DNA from: Kingdonia uniflora
Taxonomy: Eukaryota > Streptophyta > Magnoliopsida > Ranunculales > Circaeasteraceae
Direction: 5' to 3'
DNA: 64,000 bases
Assembly: GCA_014058105.1 (NCBI GenBank)
Contig: JACGCM010001497.1
Span: 620,001 to 684,000, forward strand
The position numbers were made by a program, and so were the translations under genes. The stretch's first letter is position 1; each line of letters begins with the position of its first letter. The notes beneath the pieces were generated by a model. It was not told the origin of the DNA. It searched no databases and was given only the letters and a program-made list of their open reading frames with translations. Shown here one piece after another: positions 13,395-24,080 of the stretch.

Positions 13395-13600
13395 TTAAAT
13401 GGCCATATTAACGGCTAGTTTTTTTATGTAAACATGTTGTGCAAGTTACTCAATGGCCATATTAACGGCTAGTATTTTTTTGGATACTTATTAGCGGTCA
13501 TATTAACGGCTAGTTTTTTTTTTACACTTGTTAATGGCTAGTTTTTTTTTTTTACACTTGTTAACGGCCATATTAGCTGCTAGTTTTTTTCAACTATAAA
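13395..13600. repeat. Tandem ACGGCTAG-type repeats upstream of ORF1
   Basis: Variants of GGCCATATTAACGGCTAGTT followed by T-runs occur five times between about 13400 and 13590. Similar AACGGCTAG and GACTAGTTTTTT text lies upstream of the transposase start near 17270. The repeats sit just before a TATA-like CTATAAAT at 13594 and the ORF1 leader, so they may be subterminal or promoter repeats of the element. Confidence 0.6.
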
Positions 13601-13732
13601 TGTCATTCATCTCCTACACTCTCCTCCTTTCTATTCTTCTACACTCTTCTCCATCCTTACCTTACAAACAAAACCACTATATCTTCCTCAAGCTCCCAAT
13701 CTAATTCTCAAAACCACTCTCAATCCTCCAAT

Positions 13733-15246
13733 ATGAACCAACAAGGAAATGTCTTTCCTCCTCAATTCAGCGTATTTGATCTGTTGTAAATGCCTAACAC
13801 TTCCCAAGATCTAAGGTATGTTTGCCAACTATTCCTGGCACCCGACAATCAATTTCAATCTCAAACCTATGGATATTACCCTCATTACCCAAACCAAGGA
13901 TATTACCCTCAATTCAATGGGTATACGGGCTCGTACCCTCAACTAGGGAATTCATATTATTCATCTCAAACCGGTTTCGCCGGTGGAAGTTCGAGTACCG
14001 TGCCGATGCAAGGTACATGGGGCTTAAATGATTTAAATCTTAATACATCGCCGGCTGCATCTCCGGTTGTCTTTCCAGTCATATCCAAGGAACTCAATCC
14101 AGTTCTCACGAGAAGTAATACGCGGGGGAAGGCAAAGTCTAAAGAAAGATGGCATCGACACCTATTGTAGTTGAGGATATAGTTGAGGATGAAGTTGATG
14201 ACGACAAAAAATGATATAAGAACTCCAAAAATTGGTTGTCCGATGACTTTGTGATTCTTGCACGCACTTGGTCCCAAGTGTCTCAAAACCTCGCTACCAC
14301 GAACAACCAAAAAGCCATTACATTTTGGTTCAAGGTGTTTAATCAATTCAACTCCTTCTATGTTAACCAATCAATGTGGCGATCATACAGCGGTGTTAAT
14401 TATGCGTATAAGGGGCGGCTCAATAAAGAATGTTCAATTTTTAGAGGCATCATTCAAGACCTTCAGAGCCGACATTTTAGCGACATTGGAACGGCTGACT
14501 TCGTAAGTATTTCATTTATTTTTCTCGTTTCATTAATATTCAAAAGTTAATCATACTCTAAAGAATTTTCTAACTTGATTTCTAGGAACGTATGGCATAC
14601 GATGCATTCGCACAACTACAACACAAACCATTTATACTTGGGAAAGCATACAAAGTTTTGGAAACTTGCCCAAAATGGTCATAAATTCATTACATTGGGC
14701 AACCTTGCCGCAATGTCGCTAGGAAGTCAAATTTTAACGATAGCCTGGGTAACTCCACCAATACCGATCCTGAAACACCTATATTCGGTACTCCAAATAT
14801 TGCAATTTTAGATGATTCTATCGACGTGGATGCACCACTATATTCTTGTAGGGATGTACGACTGGACGGCAAAAAAAATACAAGGCAAAAAAAGCGCTAA
14901 AGTCAAGTATAGGTTATTGGGGGAAGAAGATGCTTGAGACAGCGACCAACATGATGAAGGCGTGGAATGGGAGAGACGAGCAGAAGAAAGAGGAAAAAGA
15001 AGCTAGAGCTAGAGCACAAGAGGAATTAAAGTTGGCTAGAGAGGCTGAGATTCAAAGGAGGCGTGAAGCGGAGCTAACTCAAAAAAAGGTCTTCGAAGAT
15101 GCGCATATGGTTAAGGTGATGACAGCAGACCCAAGTAACCTACTAGCGGCACAAGGAGTTGGATGAAGAAGCAAATTAAAGAATATTTGAAGAAGTTGAA
15201 GGAGCAGTGTCCAAGTGATGACGACGTTTCTAGTGATGAAGATTGA
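13733..15246 (+). pseudogene. PIF/Harbinger ORF1 (Myb-like accessory protein), decayed
   Basis: Harbinger elements need a second protein besides the transposase, with a Myb/SANT or trihelix DNA-binding region. Here a Q/Y/P-rich N-terminus (YGYYPHYPNQGYYPQ) precedes WLSDDFVILARTWSQVSQN and ITFWFKVFNQFNSF, matching that DNA-binding region, then a linker, ERMAYDAFAQLQHKPFILGK in the next exon, and a strongly charged coiled coil (14930-15166, EEKEARARAQEELKLAREAE). An intron with GTAAGT at about 14503 and TTTCTAG at 14585 is visible. A stop about 18 codons after the ATG at 13733 and several frameshifts make it non-functional. It points toward the transposase, with the 3' ends facing each other. 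Confidence 0.75.
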
Positions 15247-15460
15247 TGTAATCCTTAGCGTTAATAGAAATTTTATGTAATTTTATTATTTCAATAAAAT
15301 TGTTATTAATCGTACGTAATCCTTAAAATTGTTATTAATCTAATTTCATGAACTTTCTAGATGTACTCTACCATAATGTACTCTGTTCCTTACTTCTTTC
15401 TTACAGGGCCTGAGATTTTCTACTTCTCTTTATCTCTACCAAAAAAATAAAATAGAAGAA

Positions 15461-15538
15461 ATGGGTACAAAATCAAAAAGCAGAAGCAGTAAACCAAGTT
15501 TCTTTAAAGTGTTACTTGGTGATTTTTCTCAAAAACTG
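15461..15538 (+). pseudogene. Captured first exon of a B3-domain (REM-like) gene
   Basis: Twenty-six codons start with ATG and read KPSFFKVLLGDFSQKL, then a GTAAGT donor. The sequence FFKVLLGDFxxKL is the conserved beginning of the B3 DNA-binding domain in plant REM-type transcription factors, where the first exon often ends near here. The preceding 60 bp look like a 5' UTR. The rest of the domain is missing, so this is a fragment of a host gene now between the Harbinger ORF1 and transposase, flanked by two copies of the transposase 3' end (15341-15378 and 15849-15886). Confidence 0.7.
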
Positions 15539-15825
15539 GTAAGTTTCAACAAACCCATTTCTTACAATAAGAGTTACAGTATTTGGTTATTTTTATGTGT
15601 AAGTTTTTTTTAGGTTTCTTGAGTACTATCTACTTGTCCTGTGAGGCAAATATCCCACGGCTCCTTTAATTTAAAATATACTTTAATCAAGTAGAGCAAA
15701 TACATTACAACTTCAACATAAAACTTGGAAACAAAATACATTACTTTAGAAAAAGAACAATGATGAAGACTATATTACTCTACCCCTTTTCGATTCCACA
15801 AATGCGCGACAAGTTCATCTTGTAA

Positions 15826-17151
15826 TTAGAAATGAACACCTTCATTTCTAATTTCATGAACCTTCTGAATGTACTCTGTCATAATGTTGATCGCGTGACT
15901 TGGATTTAAGTCCTCCTTCCAATTCTTCACGGATATTCTAAACTTGGGATCAATGTCCATTTGTCGGATGTAAGTATGACGTTCATCTTCATCGATCATA
16001 TTGTACAGGATAATACATGCGTACATAACATTTTCTATATCACTAGGTTTCCAAAATCGCGTACCGTGTATCAATATTTGAAACCTAGCTTGTAATAACC
16101 CAAAACACGCTCTACGTCTTTCCGACATACTTTCTGCATCTTTAAAAAATATCTTTCGGCATTGTTGGACGGATTTCTTATGGTTTGAACAAGTATTTAC
16201 CATTTTGGATAGACTCCATCCGCTAAGTAATACCCTATAGTGTGCGGTACCGTGCCTATATTATAATTACATGGCGGCGCAACTCCATTAGACAAGTTAT
16301 TAAAAACCAACCTTGATGCAAGACGTTCACGTCATTATTAGAACCGGGTACCCCAAAGAATGAGTACCATATCCAAAGATCTTGCGATGCAACTGCTTCT
16401 AAAATCACCGTCGGGATTTTCTTATACCCGGTATCTGCCCACCCGGTAGGACAATAATTCAATTTCCAATGCATACAATCTAAACTACTTAACATCCCCG
16501 GGAAGCCTCGCGATCTATTCACTTCTAACAAGTGTAATGTATCGTTTTCATTAGGAGATCTAAGGTATTGAGCTTTGAATTGTGTTATACTAATTTTACA
16601 AAATTCTTTCAAGTACAAAATACCCGTAGACTCCCCAATTCGAAGGTATTTTTTTGGGCGTCTGCGCTCGTACCGTAACATAGCATGGGAAGTGCGCATG
16701 TTATCTTTTGGTGCGAGGATAAGCCCATCGTCTTAGCGGTATTTTTTTTTGAATAAAATAGGGGCTCGAAGTAAGTATTTGATTATAAATACGTTGATAC
16801 ACACCTTCGCTCATACGGAATCGACGACGAAATGAGATAACTTTAAATCTTGGTTTTTTACCGAAGTAATCCCGATTAAGGCTAAACTCCCCCAATTTAT
16901 GATCACGGCCTTTATGCTAGTCAATCCTTCCCATTTTACTACCCCCCCCCCCCCCGTCTCTGTGATGATGTCGCATCTTGCTCTTTTTCTTCTGCTTCTC
17001 CCATCTTAATCATAATCTTGTTATACTCGTGCATCATCTCAATTTGACGTTGGAAGAGCTCTTCACTTCCGGACGATGATGAAGACAATGACTCTAAAGA
17101 TGAGAGTGATGGGTCAGACATGAGTAGGTCAGCCAGAATTTCGTCAGACAT
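15826..17151 (-). pseudogene. PIF/Harbinger DDE transposase 1, decayed
   Basis: This enzyme would cut and re-insert the element. The N-terminus (from ATG at 17151) is serine- and acid-rich. The helix-turn-helix region is seen at 16895-16701 (FRRRFRMSEGVYQRIYN). The catalytic part (16699-16256) has GMLSSLDCMHWKL, first Asp about residue 74 of that segment, and GVPGSNNDVNVL, second Asp about residue 123. The C-terminal part (16203-15826) has RRACFGLLQARFQIL, where the catalytic acid of the family normally precedes RAFG. Frames break near 16940, at a run of 14 C, and near 16250 and 16700. C-terminal residues EYIQKVHEIRNEGVHF fit the family. Confidence 0.88.
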
Positions 17152-17369
17152 GATTCGGCAAAAATGATAATAAAGAAAGAAAGCTGAGTTTTGAGATATA
17201 AGATGAATGAGTTGATTGTAAAAAAGTAAGAGAGTAGAAGATAAATGGGTTTTATAGATAGAGAAAAAACTAGTCGTTTATAGCTGTTGAGCATCCTGTT
17301 GAATAAGTTTAATCAGAGAAAAACCAAGTATGCAGGGGAACCAACATATATCTCATGCAGGCTCTTGCC

Positions 17370-17565
17370 GCACAATTCTGAACCGCGCGGCAAGAACTAG
17401 CCGTTTGAACTTGTTTAAATCTCAGCCGTCCACGTGTCTCAATCTTAGCAGTTATATATACGCGCAGTTCTGAACTGTGCGGCAAAATGATGTATTAAAG
17501 TTTGACAAGTATTATTATTTCATTGGCTTACAGAATACGCGCAGTTCAGAACTGCACAGCATCAA
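17370..17565. repeat. GC-rich palindromes in Harbinger 1 right end
   Basis: Three related motifs occur: CAATTCTGAACCGCGCGGC near 17376, CGCGCAGTTCTGAACTGTGCGG near 17462-17483 shortened here as CGCGCAGTTCTGAACTGTGC, and CGCGCAGTTCAGAACTGCAC near 17540. Each is a near-perfect palindrome centred on TTCTGAA or TTCAGAA. Matching half sites are present at the left end near 10933 and 11000. They could be transposase or ORF1 binding sites; that is inference. Confidence 0.7.
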
Positions 17566-17741
17566 TCCACCAAAAATTCACCCAGAGGGCAGAGGGTGGA
17601 GAATCCACCCTCAAGGTGGAAAATGGGTTTCCATGTGGATTATCCCCCTAGCTGCTAGGAGGTAAATTTGGCTTGAAGATGGTAGATTTTGAAATCCACC
17701 TTGCCACGTCATTTTCCACCTAGCTGTTGTGGATGCTCTTA

Positions 17742-19105
17742 TGGGTATTGAGAGAGAGAGAGATGACTTGGTATGTGTACATGAATGAAGAAGAGAAATA
17801 CTTTGTATCTTTTCCAAGGGTCAAATAATGTTCATCTTCTTACAAAGAATCTCAATCAGAACAACTTATTATAAAAGGAAATCTTGATTGAGTAGTTAAA
17901 AATATGAGTTAAAAATATGGTACTAGCTATCCAATCATGAAGACTCATGTATTATCAATACAACATAGGGAAATCTATTCAAAAACCCAAAGAACATTAA
18001 GCTTATCATACACTAAAAAACGGGATCACTAAAATTGAGATTGTTTGTTTTTGCCACTAATAGAAGTTACTTCCATTTTTAGTAACACAACGATTAAGCA
18101 AACAACTTAATTATGAAAAACAAATAAGCCCTAAACGCCTCTTCTAAGTTATAACTCAAATAGGGGGTGATAAATATAAGGATCAAGGGTGGATTATTCT
18201 AAGTATAAAGAACTGAACTAGGCAATAGTGATCTTACTTTGAATGAAACAAGAGACAAATCAAGGTGTTTGGGACCTATTATCTACACAGTCCAAAAATG
18301 GATAACATACTGGTTACCTCCACAATGAGAAACTCTAAACCCCAATTTACCATCAACCAAGAAATCCCAAAGGAAACTATGGTGCTGAGGTCAAAAATCT
18401 ACAAATGCCAATCCATACTTGCTAAATTCATTACAACCAAATACAACAGATTGACGATTGAATAAGGTCACAATTCAGCTCAAAATTCCTGCCATAATAA
18501 CAATACAACTACAGATCTGTCATTTCTAGAGCTACACACATCCACAAAACTCTATCACAATCATGCAAAAACTAGAGTTTCAATTACAAAACTAGTTCAT
18601 AACCGCACCAATTCTACAGCTAGAGATCGAAACCCTACACAACTACGAGCTCTTAACCTAATCAACCATAACATATCTAAGAAATTATAGCCTCACATAC
18701 TACACATCTACAATTTTTTCACCAAATCAAACATACTAAACGATCTATGGTAACTTTGGCATCGAAACACCATATCTAAAAGATTTAACCTAATTGAGCG
18801 TACCAAAGCATCTCCAAATTCAAATTATAGCCTCAAGTCGCGAATTTTTAACATAATCTAGCATAACAAAGCTTATTTTGTATCAAATTAAACACTAAAT
18901 CGAGTAAAACGAAGAAATCGAAACCCTAAATTAGGAGAAAAAATGTAACCCTGGGAGAGAGAGTGAAGAAACCCATAATTATTTACTGGGTTTGGAATCT
19001 TTTGATTCTTGCCTTGTATTTGTAATATGCTTCACAAATTAGAAGAGGACTAGGAGAGGAGTTAAGTGAGAAGGTAATGAGGTATACTAGGTTTTTTTTG
19101 TTTGT
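17742..19105. other. Right part of the hAT element, no gene seen
   Basis: AT-rich DNA with a GA microsatellite near 17752 and several ACCCTAAA-like words. No protein motif was recognised. Confidence 0.5.
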
Positions 19106-19593
19106 TAATTGCTAATAATCGGTTCGGTTCGGTTCGGTTTTAGTCCGGTTTCTATAGAGTTCAACCGAAATCGAACCGAAACTTCTAAAAACCGAACCAA
19201 ACCGAAAATAATGTTCGGTTTCGATTCGGTTTTTTGGTTTGGTCGGTTTACTGCTCAGCTTTATGTGTTTGTGTGTTTGTTTATAAGTTGAGAGGAGAAT
19301 TTTAGTATTTACCCGATCTAACTAAAAAAAACACTCAAGGCATCCACTCAGATAGTGAACACTTAAGTGGACTCAGATCGAGTCAGTTCAGATAACTCAG
19401 AGGCAAAAAAAAAACAAACGGCCCATTTACCTTTATCATCTTTCTCCCTTTCTAAAAGCATCTCTAGCAGCGAATGTGGGTTTGGGTATGAATTCTGACA
19501 CCCTGGCCCACCAAACCCACAACTAACACCCGACCTCTCCCAACAGCCAGTGTGAGTTGCCAACGTGGTTTTTTTTAATTTTGAGGAGATTAA

Positions 19594-19650
19594 AACACCA
19601 GCGGCGATTAAAACACGAGCGGTATTTTAATCGCCGCCGCTTCAACTGTT
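19594..19650. repeat. Subterminal palindrome of Harbinger 2
   Basis: AGCGGCGATTAAAA and its inverse TTTTAATCGCCGCCGCT lie either side of a short loop. A second palindrome, TTAGATTACCGCGCGGTAATC plus its last bases, lies near the right end at about 30376-30400. GC-rich palindromes near both ends parallel those of element 1. Confidence 0.6.
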
Positions 19651-19729
19651 TGTAAAACTGCATTCCCAACTCGACTATTCTTACTTTTTTACTTCTTACT
19701 CTCTCTCAATTCTACCTGTAAGGGACGCC

Positions 19730-21501
19730 ATGGTGAATATTTTCGGGCAGTTTATGGATATACACTTGGGAAATTCAGATAATCGGCTAATTCAGGTGCT
19801 TACAGAGTGTTGGTGGCTGACCACACACACGTTTCTATTCTCTTGTGCGGAGATAGGGGTCACTCCTTTCGATTTCACTATATTGACATCATTGTCAATC
19901 GGTCGATATCTGACACAGGTGTTGTATGACGACACATGGTCTATTTTATCCAATACGAGGCAATTGCTCCCAACATTGATTTCAGCCATATAAAGAGTGG
20001 GAACGTCAGCATTGCACATTTGAGGACGTACTTGACTGTCGCAACTGATCAGGAGGATAATATTACTATTGCTCGTGCTTTTATCCTCTTCATGATGGGA
20101 CATTTGTGGTTCCAAACGGCCAACGACACCGTCCCGGTTGGATGTCTCGCGGCCGTGACCGATTTGGACTCGACTGCCCAATATGACTAGGGTTATGCTA
20201 TTTTTGCTTCCATGTACCATGGCTTGGATACCGCAGTTACGACCGGGGGTGCCATCACTGGATTTGTCCAACTTCTTATGGTACACTAACACTTTTTCCT
20301 TTTACAAATCAAATATCTTCTAATAAACGTCTTCAATATAAATTCTTATTATTTTTTATATTATTCTAAAATGTAGTATTGGTTCTACCAGTATTGTGGG
20401 GTTGGTCACCCTATAGTCAAGGAAGAGGTTAAGTTCTCGGCCTATCCGCGCCTCAGAGCATGGGAGAGGGAGAACAGGAGGAAAACAAATGACCAAGCAA
20501 CCAATCTATTTATTTTAGGCAGATACCACATTGACCACCGCATAATTGAGACGATCACTTGGGAACCTTGGTTAGAGTCTGAGGTATCTGAGATAGATGA
20601 CGTACTGACTGTAAAACTTCTATCCTGTAAGAGGATGCCACTTCAAGTACCAAACGGAAACTGTGAATATTACTTGGGGGATAGATCCTGGAGGCAGTTG
20701 GAAGGCGAGACGCGTATTCCTTTGGATCCTCTGCTTAGCATGTCACCACATATTAGTCCAACAGCTTTACATGAGTTGAGACAGGCCGAGTTCCTTAATT
20801 GTGAGCAGTTTATGGTAGGGGAGGAGTGAGAGACTTACGCCTCATACTGGGCTGAACAAACTTTGAAAGTAGGCCACATATTGACAGATTCCTAGAGGAT
20901 GGGGAATATAGATCTGTTCGGACCGACTGCACTCAGAGCTGGTATTACACCCGTGGTGGTTACATCAGCGTCGGTTCATAGCGCATCCTAGAACTTTAGT
21001 TTGTCTGGCGAGGCGGAGGGGCCATACCCAGGGTAGCACATGGAATGTACAAGGCGACTTGAAATGCTCCCCATCGCTCGCTTGAGGGACCCGCCACCCA
21101 TGTCTTCCTCCTAAGGTGTAGAGGAGTTATGGTACCTGACTCATGGCATGCGACAACTCGTCCTTGCAGAGTCTGCGCAGGACGCACAGAGGTTCAAGGA
21201 GTTGGAGGATGAGCTTGTTATTGCCCACAGGCAAATTGATAGTATAGATCATCAGCTATATGCACATGTAAGTAATTTATTTATGTTTTTTTTTTCTTAA
21301 TGTCATATTTTTTTTTAAAAATATTTATAAATTTTTCTTTGTCCAGTTTAGGACCTACAGCTGAGAAGGGGGCGTGACGTACGGGTGGTGCCGCTACCAC
21401 CTGGAGGTGGCGCGAGGACGAGGCAGCGTGGATCTGGTCTGCGAACCAGGGGAGGCGGTACTAGCCGCAGGGGGTGGGGTACTAGAGATGATTCTGAGTA
21501 G
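19730..21501 (+). pseudogene. Plant mobile domain protein 2, decayed
   Basis: The ATG at 19730 opens into NSDNRLIQVLTECWWLTT and AEIGVTPFDFTILTSLSIGR, clearly homologous to the PMD relic in Harbinger 1. The next part has ARAFILFMMGHLWFQ, then an intron (GTACAC at 20281 to TAG at 20376) and YWFYQYCGVGHPIVKEEVKF, YPRLRAWERENRRKTNDQAT and ITWEPWLESE, the well-conserved second half of the domain. The last exon encodes a coiled coil and an RGG-rich tail that ends at TAG 21501. In-frame stops (for example TAG near 20190 and TGA near 20827) make it a pseudogene. The N-terminal part of the domain may be shortened. Confidence 0.8.
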
Positions 21502-22412
21502 ATATAGGTGTTTTTTGATGTTTTTGTAGATGATGTAAAAACTCAACTATGATTATGTAGATGATTCTGAGTAGACGATATTTTGTAGACGATGTTTTGG
21601 ATGTTCTTAATGTTCATTAGCCATGATTATCTAATGTTAAAATTGATTGAAGTTTTTTGGTGTTTGGGAGAATTTTTTCAATATCTATTCGAATAAATTA
21701 CTTACTGAGGTGTAGATGACCAGTGTGAGTTGCCAGAGTATAAATTTTTTCAATGTCTGTTCGAATAAATTTTCACAATTTTGCGCAATTTGGCACTGAG
21801 CAGTTTTATTCGAATAGAACCAAATTCTATTCGAACAAAATTGTCACTGAGGTCGAATAGAAACATAGATTTGGCGGTAAAATGAATACCGCACGGTAAA
21901 AGAACACTGCGCGCACTACGTGAAAAATGATTATTAGTAACATTTGCGCACAACCATTATCAACATATCTAACTATTGTAAAACCAATAACTTTTCGACA
22001 TATATATCTGACATAAATAAATATATATGTCGTATTTTATTGAAAATATCATCTCAGTTTACGACACAAATAATAGTCGAGCTTCAAATAGTTTGCGACA
22101 TTTGTTTTTGTCATATTTGAAATAACCTCTTGAAAACATAAAATACTCATTCGAGAGTATCTATCTCTCTTTTGCTCTACCTCTCATTCAAAAAACTCTA
22201 AAACTAGTTATATCAATCTCTCGGCTACAAAAATCTCGATTCTTAGCTCGACATTTCTCTTCCTCAACTCGAAGATCTTGTGATTTTTAAAGGTTCTAAT
22301 TTCTGAATTTATTGTTATTATACTTAACGCCAATTAAAGGGGATCCTTGAAATATTTTCAAGGTTGCTTATGGTGCAATTTGTTTGCTTGTTTGGTTTGT
22401 CTGAAGCTTAAG

Positions 22413-23188
22413 ATGAAGAAAAGTATGTCTTCGAGGCTAGAGTTTCAAGCACCACCTGAGATATTTTACAACGATTCCTGAAGCTAGCAAGTACACTTCA
22501 TCTTATCGTATAGTTGAGATTCAAGTAAGTTTGTTTATCCCTCAAAATCAATCTCCCCCTTCTTTGATTAACTTAATTAGGTTTAAAATTCGTATTAGCT
22601 TAATTGGTCATAATTGAGGTCTAATGGCTCTACATTTTGGTGTTTGAATAAAAAGTTGAAGCTTTTAGAGAGAGAGAGAGGGTGCTTGAGCTTCTTGAAC
22701 TGCTCGATATAGGTGAATTATGTTTTGATTCTCTCAAAGGTTTTGAGTCGGTTTTATTTAGATTTTCTTATCATAGGATGTGATTATTATTTAAGATAAC
22801 TATTGAAGTGTACAAAGTTACAATTTGGAATATGGTTTAAAATGGGGTTCAACTTGATTCGGAGGGGTTAAATATAGCTACCCTATACGAACAGATTGTG
22901 AAGTAAAGGAATGATGATAGTTCTAAAAGTTAACTTGGAATTATCAATTTTGTGTGTGTAGGTTATGGATTAGTAAATAGTGGGGAAATGTTATCGGAGA
23001 ATGGGCAACAATGGATCGGCTGAAATAATTCAAATTCAATACTTTGTTTGTGAAGTAACTTCTTTTCAAACTGAAAGTATATTTGTAGTTTCTTATTAGT
23101 TAATATTTCAAATTCTTATTAATTTCGTTGTAGATGTTGCGTTGGAGCGTGAAGTATAGGGGGTCTCTTACTCAGTGATATGGGACAG
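22413..23188 (+). pseudogene. Captured 5' exons of a BUD23/RID2-type rRNA methyltransferase
   Basis: BUD23 (RID2 in Arabidopsis) is the methyltransferase that makes 7-methylguanosine in 18S rRNA. Exon 1 (22425-22524) reads LEFQAPPEIFYND and, after one base, EASKYTSSYRIVEIQ, then a GTAAGT donor. Exon 2 (about 22655-22712) gives ERERVLELLELLDIG. Exon 3 (22962-23022, after TGTAG) gives GYGLVNSGEMLSENGQQWIG, the decayed SAM-binding motif I (normally GCGSGLSGExLxE) and beyond. Exon 4 (23134-23188) gives DVALEREV and, after a stop and shift, LLLSDMGQ-like text, then GTAACT. Introns are retained, so genomic DNA was captured. One frameshift in exon 1 and a stop in exon 4 inactivate it. Confidence 0.85.
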
Positions 23189-23478
23189 GTAACTCCTTAA
23201 ATGGTTTTATTTTGTACCTTTTCTTACTTGTTTGGATTGCCAAGGAGGGAATCATGCTATTAACACTTTTTTAAAAAACATTCAGATGCTACTTTTATCG
23301 ATTATAATGTATATAATGATATAAGTTGCCCAGCCAGTGTTATATTTATTGAATCCCGTTAAATAGACTTTAAGAGCTAATTTAACATTCACTCTTGTAG
23401 GACCCCTCTAGCTTTATTGATTTATAATAATTATAATACTTCAAAAATTACAACACACTTGCAAAGTGCCAACAGCCT

Positions 23479-24080
23479 TCAGAGCCTCGCTGTGCGCAGT
23501 TGTTGCTTCAACATAGGCCGAATGTATTCACGATAGCCATCAGGCACAACCGTACCATTGAGTGGCTCCTCCCATGCCTTTCCGTAGAGGTTTGGATACA
23601 CATTCCCATCATAACGACCAAGAATAGAACCTAGGTAATGGTCTGTGTAGTTGAATGCGTAAACAAGGGCAATGGCATTTGGATGAGCCTGAGCGTAAAG
23701 AACTCTAAGTTAATCACTTGAAAGTGAGGCTTGCTTCGGTGTAATAGCTCCGGTGGCAAGGAATTTACCCTGATGCTTGTGAAGTAAAAAGTCTTTTTTC
23801 GGGTATGTCCTGTTTCAATTTCTCGATAAACTTGTAAACAACAATTAATTGACAATGAGCGACGGCGGTCTCCACTAGGTCAGAGGAAAGTTTAGTAAAG
23901 CCTTCTTCCTGGCTTGGCATTTTGCTGATATTTCTAGCACAGGCAACAGACATACGGGCATCCCTTGCTTCAAATGCCTCCAAAATCGCAGTAGGCTTTA
24001 ACCAATCCTTAGCTTGTTAAACGTCAGAATAACACTGCAGCAGATGTTCAACTCTCCCCATGTAAGCGGTTGTTCCCCAG
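23479..24080 (-). pseudogene. Captured 3' end of a peroxisomal acyl-CoA oxidase (ACX1-type)
   Basis: Acyl-CoA oxidase carries out the first step of peroxisomal beta-oxidation and also works in jasmonate synthesis. Read on the minus strand: GTTAYMGRVEHLLQC, a stop, AKDWLKPTAILEAFEARDAR, QEEGFTKLSSDLVETAVAHC, QLIVVYKFIEKLKQDI, then after a small deletion FLLHKHQGKFLATG, ITPKQASL, a stop, NAIALVYAFNYTDHYLGSIL, GRYDGNVYPNLYGKAW and PMLKQQLRTARL before TGA. These match the C-terminal domain of ACX1-type enzymes, and the final ARL is a peroxisome-targeting signal of the PTS1 kind. About 13 codons are missing in the middle and two stops are present. It lies inside the CACTA element in opposite orientation to the BUD23 piece. 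Confidence 0.9.

Larger units (their letters stand above)
10788..17738. mobile_element. PIF/Harbinger element 1 carrying a PMD gene
   Basis: The ends are perfect 15-bp inverted repeats, GAGCATCCACAACAG at 10788 and CTGTTGTGGATGCTC ending at 17738, flanked on both sides by TTA (10785-10787 and 17739-17741). A 3-bp TTA/TAA duplication is the hallmark of this superfamily. The first internal bases also match (AGGTGG-like). Inside are, in order, a plant-mobile-domain relic (+), a Myb-like ORF1 (+) and a DDE transposase (-). ORF1 and transposase converge. All coding parts are interrupted by stops or frameshifts, so the copy is now inactive, but the intact TSD and ends suggest moderate age. Confidence 0.92.
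10074..19263. mobile_element. Non-autonomous hAT element containing a nested Harbinger
   Basis: The left end TAGGGGTGAGCATGGG and the right end (read inward on the minus strand, TAAAGCTGAGCA) form an imperfect hAT-type terminal repeat. Flanking 8-bp target duplications are GGTGTTTG (10066-10073) and TGTGTTTG (19264-19271), differing at one base. Both ends carry subterminal arrays of CGGTTTCGGTTTT-like motifs (10093-10320 and 19116-19245), typical of hAT elements. Without the Harbinger insertion the element is about 2.2 kb. No transposase was found in the hAT parts, so it would have depended on an autonomous relative. Confidence 0.75.

Noticed and set aside
16942..16955. Run of 14 C as a biological signal
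   Set aside because: It falls in the decayed transposase where a Gly codon run and a frameshift are; slippage or sequencing error is the simpler reading.
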